Source: Comamonadaceae bacterium OS-4
GTDB lineage: Bacteria > Pseudomonadota > Gammaproteobacteria > Burkholderiales > Burkholderiaceae_C
NCBI GenBank assembly: GCA_027924025.1
Contig: AP026970.1
Location: 2,998,501-3,062,500 of the forward strand
DNA: 64,000 bases
Direction of reading: 5' to 3'
Shown here in pieces: positions 49,823-59,852 of this stretch. The first letter of the stretch is position 1, and every line of letters begins with the position of its first letter. The position numbers and the translations under genes were made by a program. The notes under the pieces are model-generated. The model saw only the letters and a program-made list of their open reading frames with translations, did not search any database and was not told the origin of the DNA.

Positions 49823-50350
49823 TCAGTCGACCGAGGGAATGGCGCCAGAGAGCTCAAGCTGCATGACGATCATGTTGACTAAGGTTGCTACCGAGGGGCG
49901 ACCGGTCTCTAGGACGAAATGGGCCGTTTCTCGGTACAGAGGATCACGAACCGCAAACAACTCGCGCATGCGCGCCAGAGGATCAGACACTTGCAACAAA
50001 GGCCTGCTCACGTCGTGACGCAGCCGCCGGAACAATTCCTCTGGGGTGGACTTCAGATACACGACCTTGCCACGCGCATGCAGATTGCGCCGGTTATTCG
50101 CGCGCAACACAGCACCGCCGCCGGTCGACAAGACAGAGTCTGCATTTTTTGACAGCTCATCCAAGACATCCTCTTCGATATCGCGGAAGCGGTCTTCCCC
50201 TTCTCGATCGAAGAATTCACGAATAGAGCAACCGATACGACTCTCAATGGCGTGGTCTGAGTCAACGAAGGGAAGGCGCAGACGTCGTGCTAGTTGCCGC
50301 CCGACAGTGGTCTTCCCGGAGCCGGGAAGACCGACAAGACTAATGCTCAA
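49823..50350 (-). CDS. aroK: Shikimate kinase AroK
   Basis: Phosphorylates shikimate at the 3-OH. It has 175 residues. The P-loop GLPGSGKTTVG is at 8-18, followed by the shikimate-binding DSD motif at about 31-33 and the GGGAVLR strand at about 77-83. It lies 26 bases after pilQ, the common pilQ-aroK-aroB order. Confidence 0.95.
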   Translation of the reverse strand: MSISLVGLPGSGKTTVGRQLARRLRLPFVDSDHAIESRIGCSIREFFDREGEDRFRDIEEDVLDELSKNADSVLSTGGGAVLRANNRRNLHARGKVVYLKSTPEELFRRLRHDVSRPLLQVSDPLARMRELFAVRDPLYRETAHFVLETGRPSVATLVNMIVMQLELSGAIPSVD

Positions 50351-50376
50351 TTCGTAGCTACCTCAGCATGCTGGAA

Positions 50377-52434
50377 TCAACGTCCCACCACTTTGTCGGC
50401 AATGACTTTCGGTGTGATGAACACGAGCATTTCTCTTTTCTGGATCTCTTTGGCTTTGTTGCGGAAGAGGATTCCCAAGCCCGGCAGATCGCCAAAGAAG
50501 GGAACCTTCGTTTCTGTGTCCGTCGAGCTCTCAGTGAAAATACCACCAATCACCACTGTACCGCCGTTCTCGACCAATACTTGGGTTTGAACGTGCTTGG
50601 TGTCGATCGCGAAGCCGGCAGGCGTGGATTGACCTACGGTGTCTTTGGTCACGTCCAAGGTCAAGATGATGTTGCCCTCAGGCGTAATTTGCGGAAGCAC
50701 CTCGAGTTTCAGGTTGGCTTTGCGAAACGCAATGGATGTAGCACCACTAGCAGATGCTACTTGGTAGGGCAGCTCTGTGCCCTGTTCAATCAGGGCTTTA
50801 ATTTGATCAGCAGTAACAACCCTTGGACTGGAGACCACTTTGCCCTTGCCTTCAGCCTCCAGTGCAGAGATTTCCAAATTCAAGAAACGATCGGCACCTG
50901 CGCCAAAAATAGAGACGGCAAACTGGCCCGGCGAACTACTACCAAGTGCGCCTGTAGAGGGTAAGTTCACAAAATTGCCCGAAGTAGTAGCTGCGGACCC
51001 AGCCACATAACTTGAGCCCAGCGAGATACCTGGTTTGTCCCCAGAAGCACCAGCCGTACCACCGCCACCCAGCTTCACGCCCAGGGACTTACCGAAAGAA
51101 TCAGAAGCCTCCACAATCCGCGCTTCAATCAATACTTGGCGTACAGCGATGTCGATCTTAGAGATCAATTGCTGCACTTGTTCCAACTTGCTGGGAATAT
51201 CGGTCACAAACAGTTGGTTAGTACGATTCTCCGAAATCACGCTGCCGCGGGAAGAAAGTATCCGCGTCGCGGTCACGCCTTGCCCGACACCGGAACTTGA
51301 GGCGATCAAACCTGCTGCGATGTCAGACGCTTTGCCGTAGTTGATCTGAAAAGCTTGGGTGCGCAAGGGCTCCAAGTTCTGCACAGCAACCACGGTCTCA
51401 AGATCGAGCTTTTCTTTGGCTGCGATTTCATCTTTCGGAGCAACCCACAAGACGTTTCCAGTCTTGCGCATGCCCAAACCCTTGGCCTGCAGGATGATGT
51501 CCAGCGCCTGATCCCAGGGAACATCCTGCAACCGAAGCGTGACGGAACCAGCGACGGAATCAGAGGTCACGATATTGAAGTTGGTGAAATCCGCTATCAC
51601 TTGCAGCAGCGAACGCACTTCAATACTCTGGAAATTCAGGGACAGCTTTTGTCCGTTGTAGCCTGGCCCTTGCGTCAACTTTTTGGGATCAACCTTGATC
51701 TCTTTGACCTCCACCACAAATTGCTCATCGCTTTGGTAGGCACTGTGCTCCCACTGCCCTTGGGGCTCGATCACCATGCGGACACGGTCCCCAGATTGCG
51801 TGGTGGTGACGGATTTCACCGGTGTTCCGAAGTCGGCCACATCCAGTTTGCGACGCAAGCCCTCAGGCAGACTGGACTTCATGAACTCTACGACCAAACC
51901 TTGCCCTTGCTGACGGATGTCCACACCCACTTGGCTATTTGGCAGTGTCACAATCACACGCCCAGCACCGTCTGTACCCCGGCGGAAATCGACATCTTTC
52001 AATGGTGCAGCCACTCGGGCAATCGGCTCTGCGAAAGCACTGACCGGTTTCGTATTGGCCACCTCAGCGGCTCCCAAAGAAACAATCAACGACTTACCGA
52101 CAATTTCGGCCTTGTAGGCGGCGGCTTGCTTCAGATTGAGCACCACGCGGGTGCGCTCACCTGCCTGAACCACGCTGACAGACCGCAAGTTGCCTTGATT
52201 GATCTCGACCGTTGATCGCCCCATCGCATTGGCAACACCGGGAAAATCGAGTGCAATGCGCGCGGGTGACTGAATAGCAAAGCCTGTGGGCAACGCGGTA
52301 AGCGCCTCGCTCAAATCAATGCGTACGACCTCGTTCCCGCCCTGCAAAGACCCCGACACGGACTCGATAGCTCCTTGCGCGAACGCAAGCTGTCCGACCA
52401 GCAGAGACAGGGTAAAAGCAATTTTTTTAAACAT
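50377..52434 (-). CDS. pilQ: Type IV pilus secretin PilQ
   Basis: Outer-membrane ring through which the pilus emerges. I chose the ATG at 52434 (MFKKIAFTLSLL) because it begins a clean signal peptide (685 residues). An upstream ATG at 52467 overlaps the pilP stop and has a fair AGAAGG site, so an 11-residue longer protein is possible. AMIN domains occupy about 20-240, then secretin N-domains, and the secretin core covers about 430-680. Confidence 0.95.
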   Translation of the reverse strand: MFKKIAFTLSLLVGQLAFAQGAIESVSGSLQGGNEVVRIDLSEALTALPTGFAIQSPARIALDFPGVANAMGRSTVEINQGNLRSVSVVQAGERTRVVLNLKQAAAYKAEIVGKSLIVSLGAAEVANTKPVSAFAEPIARVAAPLKDVDFRRGTDGAGRVIVTLPNSQVGVDIRQQGQGLVVEFMKSSLPEGLRRKLDVADFGTPVKSVTTTQSGDRVRMVIEPQGQWEHSAYQSDEQFVVEVKEIKVDPKKLTQGPGYNGQKLSLNFQSIEVRSLLQVIADFTNFNIVTSDSVAGSVTLRLQDVPWDQALDIILQAKGLGMRKTGNVLWVAPKDEIAAKEKLDLETVVAVQNLEPLRTQAFQINYGKASDIAAGLIASSSGVGQGVTATRILSSRGSVISENRTNQLFVTDIPSKLEQVQQLISKIDIAVRQVLIEARIVEASDSFGKSLGVKLGGGGTAGASGDKPGISLGSSYVAGSAATTSGNFVNLPSTGALGSSSPGQFAVSIFGAGADRFLNLEISALEAEGKGKVVSSPRVVTADQIKALIEQGTELPYQVASASGATSIAFRKANLKLEVLPQITPEGNIILTLDVTKDTVGQSTPAGFAIDTKHVQTQVLVENGGTVVIGGIFTESSTDTETKVPFFGDLPGLGILFRNKAKEIQKREMLVFITPKVIADKVVGR

Positions 52435-52463
52435 GCGCATTCCAAGTAAATCGTTCGGACATC

Positions 52464-53006
52464 TCATCTCGCCTTCTCTTGCAACTCAAGTGTCGCGACA
52501 CGCTCAATCCACTCGCCCGCAGCGTCTTGAACGATTTCACGCAGCATCACTTGGGTCTCTGTGATTTTGGTGACTTTCCCGTAGTTTTGTCCTAAATAAT
52601 TTCCAGACCGCACCTGGTACAGCAAGTTATCTACGCGGACCAAGGCTACGGGCTGACCTGATTTCGACAAATTACCGACCAAGGACATGGTATCCAGTGG
52701 AAAGGACTCCAACGGCTCCTTTCGTCTCGCCAGCTCAGGAGCAACCAAAGCCCCATTGGTCACCGCCTGCGACGACTCGCGCTTTAATGCTTGGGTCAAC
52801 TTCAAGCTGCTGAATGGCTCAGTGGCCGAGGTATCGGCATATTTTTCCGGAACGAATTGTTTTGGCGCAGGAATTGGAGCAACTTTGGGCCGCGTTTGGT
52901 TACGCTCCTCAACAATCCAATTGCGCAGATCATTCTCTCCGCTGGAACCGCACGAGGCCAATAGCAAGCCCAGCGCTCCAGTGGCTGCGATGTGCAAAAA
53001 CTTCAT
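52464..53006 (-). CDS. pilP: Type IV pilus inner-membrane lipoprotein PilP
   Basis: Alignment-subcomplex lipoprotein that links PilNO to PilQ. It has 180 residues. The lipobox LLASC puts the acylated cysteine at 19, followed by a flexible linker and the C-terminal beta domain (SLVGNLSKSGQPVALVRVD...VRSGNYLGQNYGKV). The ATG overlaps pilO by 4 bases. Confidence 0.95.
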   Translation of the reverse strand: MKFLHIAATGALGLLLASCGSSGENDLRNWIVEERNQTRPKVAPIPAPKQFVPEKYADTSATEPFSSLKLTQALKRESSQAVTNGALVAPELARRKEPLESFPLDTMSLVGNLSKSGQPVALVRVDNLLYQVRSGNYLGQNYGKVTKITETQVMLREIVQDAAGEWIERVATLELQEKAR

Positions 53007-53668
53007 TTCTTTGCTCCCGTCGCAGCGCGTTGCGCTTGGACCTCATCAGGATCAAGGTACCTGAAGGTCTTGGCCGTAGCGTCAAGAGTCAAGGCCCCAT
53101 CCACACGGGGCGAAAGGGATAGGTTATTCAGCGTCACAATGCGTGACAAGTTGGCGATGTCAGAGGCGAAATTGCCAATGTCGTGGTACTTTCCCGTGAC
53201 TTTGATCGTGATTGGCAACTCGGCGTAATACTCCTTAACCGCAATCTGCCCTGGCCTGAAGAGCTCAAACTGTAGACTCCGGCCCAAGCCAGCTTGGTTG
53301 ATGTCAGACAGCAGTGCATCCATTTCCGCCTTGCTTGGCAATTGTTTTTCAAGTTGTGTCACATATTGCTGAACCTGCTCGCGCTGCTTCCGAAGCACAT
53401 CAAGATTCACGGCTTTGGTCAGCTTTTTCTTGTAGTCTTCCCGCAGCACAATCTCTTTGTCCTGCTCCGCTTGCAAGGTCTCCTGCGATCCGGACAACCA
53501 TGCAAACCACAATAGGACCACCACGAGGGCGGCTGCTGCAAACAACAATAGATAACGCGGAATGACGGGCCAAAGCGACGGGTCCTTTGGGTCCAAATCA
53601 CGAAATTGCGACGTCAGCCTCTCCTGTAAGTCCGCAAAATTTATCGAGAGATTCAAATTTTTTGCCAT
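53003..53668 (-). CDS. pilO: Type IV pilus alignment protein PilO
   Basis: Inner-membrane protein that forms heterodimers with PilN. It has 221 residues: a membrane helix at about 38-62, a coiled coil at about 65-110, and a periplasmic ferredoxin-like domain beyond. It starts 11 bases after pilN in the pilMNOPQ operon. Confidence 0.95.
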   Translation of the reverse strand: MAKNLNLSINFADLQERLTSQFRDLDPKDPSLWPVIPRYLLLFAAAALVVVLLWFAWLSGSQETLQAEQDKEIVLREDYKKKLTKAVNLDVLRKQREQVQQYVTQLEKQLPSKAEMDALLSDINQAGLGRSLQFELFRPGQIAVKEYYAELPITIKVTGKYHDIGNFASDIANLSRIVTLNNLSLSPRVDGALTLDATAKTFRYLDPDEVQAQRAATGAKK

Positions 53669-53679
53669 ACGTGATCACA

Positions 53680-54336
53680 TCAAAGCTTGGGCGCGGGCAA
53701 AGAGGCCGAGATTAGTGGAATAGCTGCGCCAGATGCAGACATCTCAGACTGTTTGGCGGCAAGCTTCTCAGCTTCGCTAGCACGCATTAGCTTGACCTTT
53801 ACGTTGAAATTAAAAGTCCGACGCTGTTCCTTCGGGGAGATTGCTGTCGATCCGGCACTGATCTCAATCAACTCGGGCTTGCTAAACCAGGGCGTATTGT
53901 TGGCCAGGTTACGCAGTAACTCCGATACACGCTCGTTGGATTGGGCCACACCGGTAATCAATACCTGCTGGTCTTGCTGAACCATCTTGTTGACAAAGAC
54001 ACCGTCAGGCAACTGACGGACTAGTTCGGAGAGCAGATGCACCGGTAAATTCCGGTCCGACTGCAAATCCTCAACAGCCTGCTGCCGGGCGCGCAAAGCG
54101 GCAATCTCGGTCTCCAGCCCAGCGATGTCTTTGATTTGACCTTCGAGCTTTTTGATCTCTGTTTCCAGCACAAAGTTATTGCTTTGCTGCTGAGAAATAG
54201 CCGCTTCGTAAGAGAGATACACCGTTCCAGCGACAAGCCCACCGAGCAAAGCAGCGGCTGCAAGCGCCAAATTAAAAACGTCTTTGCGCTTTTTACGGGT
54301 TGCCTCACGGTGCGGTAAAAGGTTGATCAAAATCAT
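53680..54336 (-). CDS. pilN: Type IV pilus alignment protein PilN
   Basis: Inner-membrane partner of PilO; its N-terminus binds PilM. The start at 54336 (MILINLLPHREA), with GGAGG upstream, gives 218 residues. The INLLPHR motif is the conserved PilM-binding peptide. A membrane helix lies at about 21-43, then a coiled coil and a periplasmic domain. It overlaps pilM by 4 bases. Confidence 0.95.
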   Translation of the reverse strand: MILINLLPHREATRKKRKDVFNLALAAAALLGGLVAGTVYLSYEAAISQQQSNNFVLETEIKKLEGQIKDIAGLETEIAALRARQQAVEDLQSDRNLPVHLLSELVRQLPDGVFVNKMVQQDQQVLITGVAQSNERVSELLRNLANNTPWFSKPELIEISAGSTAISPKEQRRTFNFNVKVKLMRASEAEKLAAKQSEMSASGAAIPLISASLPAPKL

Positions 54337-55412
54337 TGTGAAAACCTCCGCAGCGCCAGACCGCAAGAGGTCAGGTACGAAGGCGCTTCACGTGTCATTC
54401 GCTTCAAACGAACCCCTTCTCCAATCTCCATGCCGTCAAACGGATTTAGGAGGCTACAAGGAAAAGACGTGTGCTGGGTGACGGCATTTGTCAATGCCGG
54501 AAGCGCAGCAGAACCACCGGCCAGCATGATGTAGTCCACGCGATTGTGTGGCGTGCTTGTAAAAAAGAACTGCAAGGCACGACCCAGCTCTTGCACCATG
54601 GTGTCAATAAAGGGCTTAAGCACAGTGGCCTCGTAATCGTCGGGCAACTCACCGCTGCGCTTCTTGCTTTCGGCTTCTTCTTGAGAAAAACCATATTGAC
54701 GGACGATGAGCTGGGTAAGCTGTGCACCGCCAAACGCTTGATCCCGATCGTACAAAACTTCGTCATCACGCATGACTTGCATACTTGTGGTCATGGCGCC
54801 AATCTCAAAAAGCGCGACGATCAGGCCAGCGCCTTGACCGGGCAGGTTCTCTATCAAACGCCCGGCAGCCAAACGAGCGGCGTACGACTCCACATCCACA
54901 ATAACCGGGGTTAACCCAGCCGCTTCCGCCAATCCTTGAATGTCCTGAACCTTCTCACGGCGGGAGGCAGCAATCAGAACCTCAATGTCGCCGACACTGG
55001 ACGCACTAGGCCCAACAACGCAAAAGTCCAGACTTACTTCATCCAATGGAAACGGAATATATTGATTGGCCTCTGCTTCTACCTGTTGCTCGAGCTCCAA
55101 GTCCGACATACCCCCCTGCAGAATAATTTTTTTTGTAATCACTGCAGAAGGAGGCAGCGCCATTGCGACGCTTTTCGTTTTGGTACCGCTTTTCTTGACC
55201 AGTTTGCGCACAGCCTCAGCCACTTCGTCAAACTTCTCAACATTTCCGTCAACGAACCAGCCTCGCTCCAAGGGCTCAATAGCACACCGCTCCAACACCA
55301 AGTTACCGGCCTTATCGCGGCCGAGCTCTACCAACTTCACACTCGAAGAGCTGATATCCAGCCCTAGCATTGGAGCTGGCTGACGGCTAAACAACGCCCC
55401 TATTGAGATCAA
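54333..55412 (-). CDS. pilM: Type IV pilus actin-like protein PilM
   Basis: Cytoplasmic actin/FtsA-like ATP-binding protein that docks on PilN. It has 359 residues. Phosphate-binding GLDISSSSVKLVEL lies near the N-terminus and the adenosine motif YIMLAGGSAALP near the C-terminus. The start appears to be TTG at 55412, with AGGGGA about 5 bases before it; Met15 would leave out the conserved first strand. It is the first gene of pilMNOPQ and is divergent from ponA. Confidence 0.94.
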   Translation of the reverse strand: MISIGALFSRQPAPMLGLDISSSSVKLVELGRDKAGNLVLERCAIEPLERGWFVDGNVEKFDEVAEAVRKLVKKSGTKTKSVAMALPPSAVITKKIILQGGMSDLELEQQVEAEANQYIPFPLDEVSLDFCVVGPSASSVGDIEVLIAASRREKVQDIQGLAEAAGLTPVIVDVESYAARLAAGRLIENLPGQGAGLIVALFEIGAMTTSMQVMRDDEVLYDRDQAFGGAQLTQLIVRQYGFSQEEAESKKRSGELPDDYEATVLKPFIDTMVQELGRALQFFFTSTPHNRVDYIMLAGGSAALPALTNAVTQHTSFPCSLLNPFDGMEIGEGVRLKRMTREAPSYLTSCGLALRRFSQ

Positions 55413-55513
55413 AATGGTCCCCTGAAACAGAACGACAACGCGTCGATCGAACTTAATAAATCACTTCAATGCTATCAGCAAGGGTATTGAGCGGCAAAGG
55501 ATTTTTCACTTTC

Positions 55514-55534
55514 TGACAATTTATAACGTTGTCA
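55514..55534. promoter_or_regulatory. Dyad in the pilM/ponA divergent region
   Basis: TGACAA and TTGTCA form an inverted repeat with a 9-base AT-rich spacer; on the minus strand it contains a perfect TTGACA. The 275-base gap also holds, on the minus strand, TTGCCG-17-TAGCAT, a candidate pilM promoter about 50 bases upstream of pilM. No regulator can be named. Confidence 0.3.
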
Positions 55535-55637
55535 AAAGCCGACGTCTGGGAGTAGGGCAAAAAGGCCCTCAGAGCTCTGTCAGCGCATAGAGAAGACACT
55601 TTGCGAAGCCATTCGAGCGCCCCGTGAAGTCATTACC

Positions 55638-55664
55638 TTGCGCAAGGCTGCAGGTTTTTATAAT
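55638..55664 (+). promoter_or_regulatory. Candidate ponA promoter
   Basis: A perfect -10 TATAAT at 55659-55664 lies 23 bases before the ponA ATG. The best -35, TTGCGC at 55638-55643, is only 15 bases away and is part of the palindrome CCTTGCGCAAGG. Confidence 0.4.
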
Positions 55665-55687
55665 CGCCGGAACATCAGAACGCCTAC

Positions 55688-58048
55688 ATGTCCACATCCT
55701 CCGATACTGCGAAGCACTCCACCTCAAAACAAACACACTGGTTCTGGGTCGCACTGGCTTGGTTGGCCGGCCTGAGTGCGGCGGGCATTCTGTCGGTTTT
55801 GACCTTGGTCGCGTTGGCTCTCGCGTTGGCTTATCCCAATTTGCCGGATATCAGTGACATCGCGGACTACCGCCCCAAACTACCTCTGCGGGTCTTTTCG
55901 GCTGACGGTGATTTGATCGGTGAGTTCGGAGAAGAGCGCCGCAAACTCACCCCCATCCGGGAAATCCCCAAAGTCATGACAAACGCCATTCTTGCGGTGG
56001 AAGACGCGCGTTTTTACCAGCACGGCGGGGTGGACTATGTAGGGGTCATTCGTGCCGGCTTGGCAAATGTCGGGCGAGCCAAGAGCCAGGGCGCCTCGAC
56101 CATTACCATGCAAGTGGCGCGAAATGTCTACCTGACCTCCGAGAAAACGTTCACTCGCAAAATTTACGAAATTTTGCTCACCTTCAAACTGGAACACATG
56201 TTGTCGAAGGACCAGATCCTGGAGATTTACATGAATCAGATTTTCTTGGGCAACCGCGCTTATGGTTTCGCAGCAGCCTCAGAAATCTATTTCGGCAAGC
56301 CCCTGAAGGATGTCTCTGTCGCCGAAGCTGCGATGCTAGCCGGCCTCCCCAAAGCACCTTCCGCCTACAACCCGATCAGTAACCCCAAACGCGCAAAAAT
56401 ACGGCAGGGGTACATCATTGATCGTATGTTGGAAAACGGATTCATCACCGAGCAAGAAGCCGAAGCTGCCCACGCAGAGCCACTGGTCGTCAAGACCGGC
56501 CCCAACGCCAATCCCATCCACGCAGAATACATCGCTGAGATGGTGCGGCAATTGATGTACGGCCAGTACGGCGACGAAACGTACACACGGGGGCTCAACG
56601 TGTACACCACGATCAAATCTGATCAGCAGATCGCTGCCTACCGTGCACTCAGGCGCGGCATCATGGATTTCGAGCGCAGGCAGTTTTATCGCGGACCGGA
56701 GAAGTTCGTAGAGCTTCCGGCCAAGGGACAGGAACTCGACGATGCCATCGACGAAGCACTCGACGAGCATCCGGACAACGGAGATGTCATGGCAGCTATC
56801 GTTCTCCAAGCCGATAGCAAGCGAATCAAGGCCCAGCGCCAGAACGGTGAGACGCTCGAGATCAGTGGCGAAGGCTTGAAACCTGCCCAATCAGGACTCT
56901 CGGACAAGGCTCCACCCAACATCAAACTTCGCAAGGGTGCCGTCATCCGGGTTGCCAAAACAAGCAAGGGCGGATGGGAGGTCACCCAACTGCCGGAGGT
57001 CGAGGGGGCGTTCGTTGCCATGGATCCGCGCGACGGATCTATCCGGGCCCTCGTAGGCGGCTTTGACTTTGCCAAAAACAAATTTAACCACGTGACACAG
57101 GCATGGCGTCAACCCGGCTCCAGCTTTAAGCCTTTCATTTACTCAGCAGCTTTGGAAAAAGGCTTCGGGCCAGCCACCGTGGTGAACGATGCACCGCTAT
57201 TCTTCGATGCTGGCGTCACCGGAGGGCAGCCCTGGGAACCGAAAAACTACGATGGCACATTCGAGGGTCCCATGACACTTCGCAGAGGCCTTGCCAAATC
57301 GAAGAACATGATTTCAATACGGATCTTGAACTCCATCGGCGCCCCTTATGCGCAAGAATGGGTGACTCGCTTCGGCTTTGAAGCCGAGAAACACCCTGCT
57401 TACCTGACGATGGCACTGGGTGCGGGTGCTGTCACACCGCTGCAGATGGCGAGTGCCTATTCCGTGTTTGCCAACGGCGGCTACCGCGTCAACCCTTGGA
57501 TTATTTCGAAAGTCAGTGAACAACGAGGCAAAGTGCTGGTGGAGACTCAACCGCCCGCGCTTGCAAACTCCGAAAGAGCCATCGACGAACGCAATGCGTT
57601 CATGATGAGCAGCCTGCTTCAGGAGATCACTCGCTCGGGTACAGCCGCTCGCGCGCAAGCGACGCTCAAACGCCCCGACCTTTATGGAAAAACAGGCACC
57701 ACTAACGACTCTATGGATGCGTGGTTTGCGGGCTATCAACCCAGCATCACTGCCGTGACATGGATTGGTTACGACACGCCCCGCAAACTTGGTGATCGTG
57801 AGACCGGTGGGGGGCTCAGTCTGCCTGTGTGGATCAGCTTCATGGAAACCGCACTCAAAGGCATTCCAATTACTGAACCGACGGTTCCCGAGGGGGTGGT
57901 GCGCCTAGGCAATGAGTGGTTCTATGAAGAGTTCACCCCCGGCGCCGGCGTAAGCAACCTCGGCATGACCGACAAAGCAGAGAATGCAAAAGAAAACGGC
58001 ACTGCCGCAGACGAGAAACAAAAAATCTTGGACCTGTTTAAGAACTAA
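55688..58048 (+). CDS. mrcA: Class A penicillin-binding protein 1A
   Basis: Bifunctional peptidoglycan glycosyltransferase/transpeptidase anchored in the inner membrane. It has 786 residues: a membrane helix at about 18-48, a GT51 domain with catalytic E105 in EDARFYQH and the GASTITMQ motif, an OB-like insert at about 310-440, and a transpeptidase with SSFK at 478-481, SKN, and KTGTT in the C-terminal third. The family gene is also called ponA, and it is classically divergent from pilM. It overlaps the convergent cyaY stop by 4 bases. Confidence 0.96.
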   Translation: MSTSSDTAKHSTSKQTHWFWVALAWLAGLSAAGILSVLTLVALALALAYPNLPDISDIADYRPKLPLRVFSADGDLIGEFGEERRKLTPIREIPKVMTNAILAVEDARFYQHGGVDYVGVIRAGLANVGRAKSQGASTITMQVARNVYLTSEKTFTRKIYEILLTFKLEHMLSKDQILEIYMNQIFLGNRAYGFAAASEIYFGKPLKDVSVAEAAMLAGLPKAPSAYNPISNPKRAKIRQGYIIDRMLENGFITEQEAEAAHAEPLVVKTGPNANPIHAEYIAEMVRQLMYGQYGDETYTRGLNVYTTIKSDQQIAAYRALRRGIMDFERRQFYRGPEKFVELPAKGQELDDAIDEALDEHPDNGDVMAAIVLQADSKRIKAQRQNGETLEISGEGLKPAQSGLSDKAPPNIKLRKGAVIRVAKTSKGGWEVTQLPEVEGAFVAMDPRDGSIRALVGGFDFAKNKFNHVTQAWRQPGSSFKPFIYSAALEKGFGPATVVNDAPLFFDAGVTGGQPWEPKNYDGTFEGPMTLRRGLAKSKNMISIRILNSIGAPYAQEWVTRFGFEAEKHPAYLTMALGAGAVTPLQMASAYSVFANGGYRVNPWIISKVSEQRGKVLVETQPPALANSERAIDERNAFMMSSLLQEITRSGTAARAQATLKRPDLYGKTGTTNDSMDAWFAGYQPSITAVTWIGYDTPRKLGDRETGGGLSLPVWISFMETALKGIPITEPTVPEGVVRLGNEWFYEEFTPGAGVSNLGMTDKAENAKENGTAADEKQKILDLFKN

Positions 58049-58377
58049 GCTGCGCTGAAGGTCAGTGGAACGCCAGCTTGTGCACTGGCATTCGTGCTGA
58101 GCGCAGCAAAGAACTCTCCTGCACCCTTGGTATCTTGCCAAACACCGTCGTGCCAGCGGTAGTGATAGCCACCTGACCTAGCGGCCAACCACACTTCGTG
58201 CAGTGGTTTTTGAAGATTCACGATGATCTGCGAACGGTTGGAAAAAGTCAGGGTGATCATGCTGCCCACCCGTTGGTTGTCAACATCGGCATCCGAGTCA
58301 TCATTGATGCGGTCGCACGCGATCTCGATGGACGTCAACAAAGATTCGGCGAGGTTCATGAATTCAGGGTCGGTCAT
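58045..58377 (-). CDS. cyaY: Frataxin-like iron protein CyaY
   Basis: Iron-binding regulator of IscS and Fe-S cluster assembly. It has 110 residues, with the acidic first helix ([21 protein letters not shown]) and the sheet strands [17 protein letters not shown] and [15 protein letters not shown] typical of frataxins. It is divergent from lptM by 12 bases, as cyaY and yifL are in E. coli. Confidence 0.95.
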   Translation of the reverse strand: MTDPEFMNLAESLLTSIEIACDRINDDSDADVDNQRVGSMITLTFSNRSQIIVNLQKPLHEVWLAARSGGYHYRWHDGVWQDTKGAGEFFAALSTNASAQAGVPLTFSAA

Positions 58378-58389
58378 TACAATTTACGC

Positions 58390-58572
58390 ATGTTCAATAG
58401 AACCCGAATTCTAGTCAGCACCCTAAGCCCGCTTTGCCTTTGCGTGTTACTCACCGCATGTGGCCAGACAGGGGCGCTGTATTTGCCGAAGCGCCCAGCG
58501 CCCCCCTTGGGTGTCAAAGCCCCCACATCCGCCCCCGCGACCACCGTCAGCCCGAACCTATCTACCCCATGA
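58390..58572 (+). CDS. lptM: LPS-assembly-linked small lipoprotein LptM (YifL)
   Basis: Small outer-membrane lipoprotein that assists maturation of LptD. The start at 58390 (MFNRTRIL) gives 60 residues. The lipobox LTAC places the acylated cysteine at 24, and the following GQTGALYLP is the conserved LptM segment. The stop overlaps the lysA ATG (ATGA), and cyaY is divergent upstream, the same context as in enterobacteria. Confidence 0.9.
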   Translation: MFNRTRILVSTLSPLCLCVLLTACGQTGALYLPKRPAPPLGVKAPTSAPATTVSPNLSTP

Positions 58573-59849
58573 GCGCACCCCAACTCCCCGGCCACCCCCA
58601 CGTTCACTACCAACAAGACCAACTACAAGTGGAAGGCTGCAACTTGGGCGAGCTGGCTCTGCTCCATGGAACACCCTTGTTTGTCTATTCCAAAGCGTCT
58701 ATGTTGGACGCTCTGTCCGCTTATCAGCGTGGTTTTGCGGGCCGCAATGCGCGTATCTGCTACGCCATGAAAGCGAATTCGTCGCTGGCTATCCTGCAAC
58801 TGTTTGCCAAGGCCGGATGCGGTTTTGACATCGTCTCTGGCGGCGAACTCGCCCGAGTGCTGGCAGCAGGCGCGCAAGCGGACAAAGTCATTTTCTCGGG
58901 TGTTGGAAAAACTCGTACAGAGATGGCGGTAGCGCTGAAAGCCGGTATTGGCTGCTTCAATGTTGAAAGCGAAGCAGAAATCGATGTCTTGAACGAAGTC
59001 GCCCTCGGCTTGGGCATGCAGGCACCCATTAGCATCCGGGTCAATCCGAATGTAGACCCCAAAACGCACCCCTATATCTCCACAGGACTCAAAGGCAATA
59101 AATTCGGCATTGCGCACGAGCGCACCTTGATGACCTACCAACGTGCAGCAGCCTTGCCTGGATTGAAAGTAGTGGGTATAGACTGCCATATCGGCTCTCA
59201 AATCACCGAAGAAACACCGTACCTTGACGCCATGGACCGGATGCTGGATTTGGTTGAGTCCATCGAGGCAGCGGGCATACCCATCCATCACATCGACTTC
59301 GGCGGTGGCTTGGGCATCAACTACAACGGTGATATCCCGCCCGCTGCAGACGCACTGTGGCACAAATTGCTGGTAAAGCTGGATGCGCGAGGATTCGGTC
59401 AGCGCCAACTCATGATTGAGCCTGGCCGCTCGTTGGTCGGCAACGCAGGAGTCTGCGTGACTGAGGTCCTGTATATGAAGCCGGGTGAACAGAAAAATTT
59501 CTGCATCGTTGACGCAGCGATGAACGACCTTCCCCGGCCGGCCATGTACCAAGCCTTCCACACGATCGTCCCTCTGCAACATTCACCAGCACAACCATCG
59601 AAAGAAGTTTTTGATGTTGTCGGTCCTGTCTGCGAGAGCGGTGACTGGATTGGACATGACCGCGCACTTGCAGTTAAAGCGGGTGATCAGCTGGCTGTAC
59701 TGTCTGCCGGTGCCTACTGCATGAGCATGTCGAGCAATTACAACTCCCGTCCCAAAGCGGCAGAGATCTTGGTCGACGGAACAAACAGCCACCTCATTCG
59801 CCAGCGCGATGAGTTTGCCGACCAGATACGCGGCGAAAAGCTTCTTTAG
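58569..59849 (+). CDS. lysA: Diaminopimelate decarboxylase LysA
   Basis: PLP enzyme that makes lysine from meso-diaminopimelate. The start at 58569 (MSAPQLPGH) gives 426 residues. The PLP lysine is in CYAMKANSSLAIL (about residue 64), with phosphate-binding GGGLG near 245 and the C-terminal CESGDW active-site cysteine. It is coupled to lptM by a 4-base overlap. Confidence 0.95.
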   Translation: MSAPQLPGHPHVHYQQDQLQVEGCNLGELALLHGTPLFVYSKASMLDALSAYQRGFAGRNARICYAMKANSSLAILQLFAKAGCGFDIVSGGELARVLAAGAQADKVIFSGVGKTRTEMAVALKAGIGCFNVESEAEIDVLNEVALGLGMQAPISIRVNPNVDPKTHPYISTGLKGNKFGIAHERTLMTYQRAAALPGLKVVGIDCHIGSQITEETPYLDAMDRMLDLVESIEAAGIPIHHIDFGGGLGINYNGDIPPAADALWHKLLVKLDARGFGQRQLMIEPGRSLVGNAGVCVTEVLYMKPGEQKNFCIVDAAMNDLPRPAMYQAFHTIVPLQHSPAQPSKEVFDVVGPVCESGDWIGHDRALAVKAGDQLAVLSAGAYCMSMSSNYNSRPKAAEILVDGTNSHLIRQRDEFADQIRGEKLL

Positions 59850-59852
59850 ACC

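Noticed and set aside
52435-52467. A separate small gene between pilP and pilQ
   Set aside because: The 11 extra codons are simply an in-frame upstream extension of pilQ from an alternative ATG.
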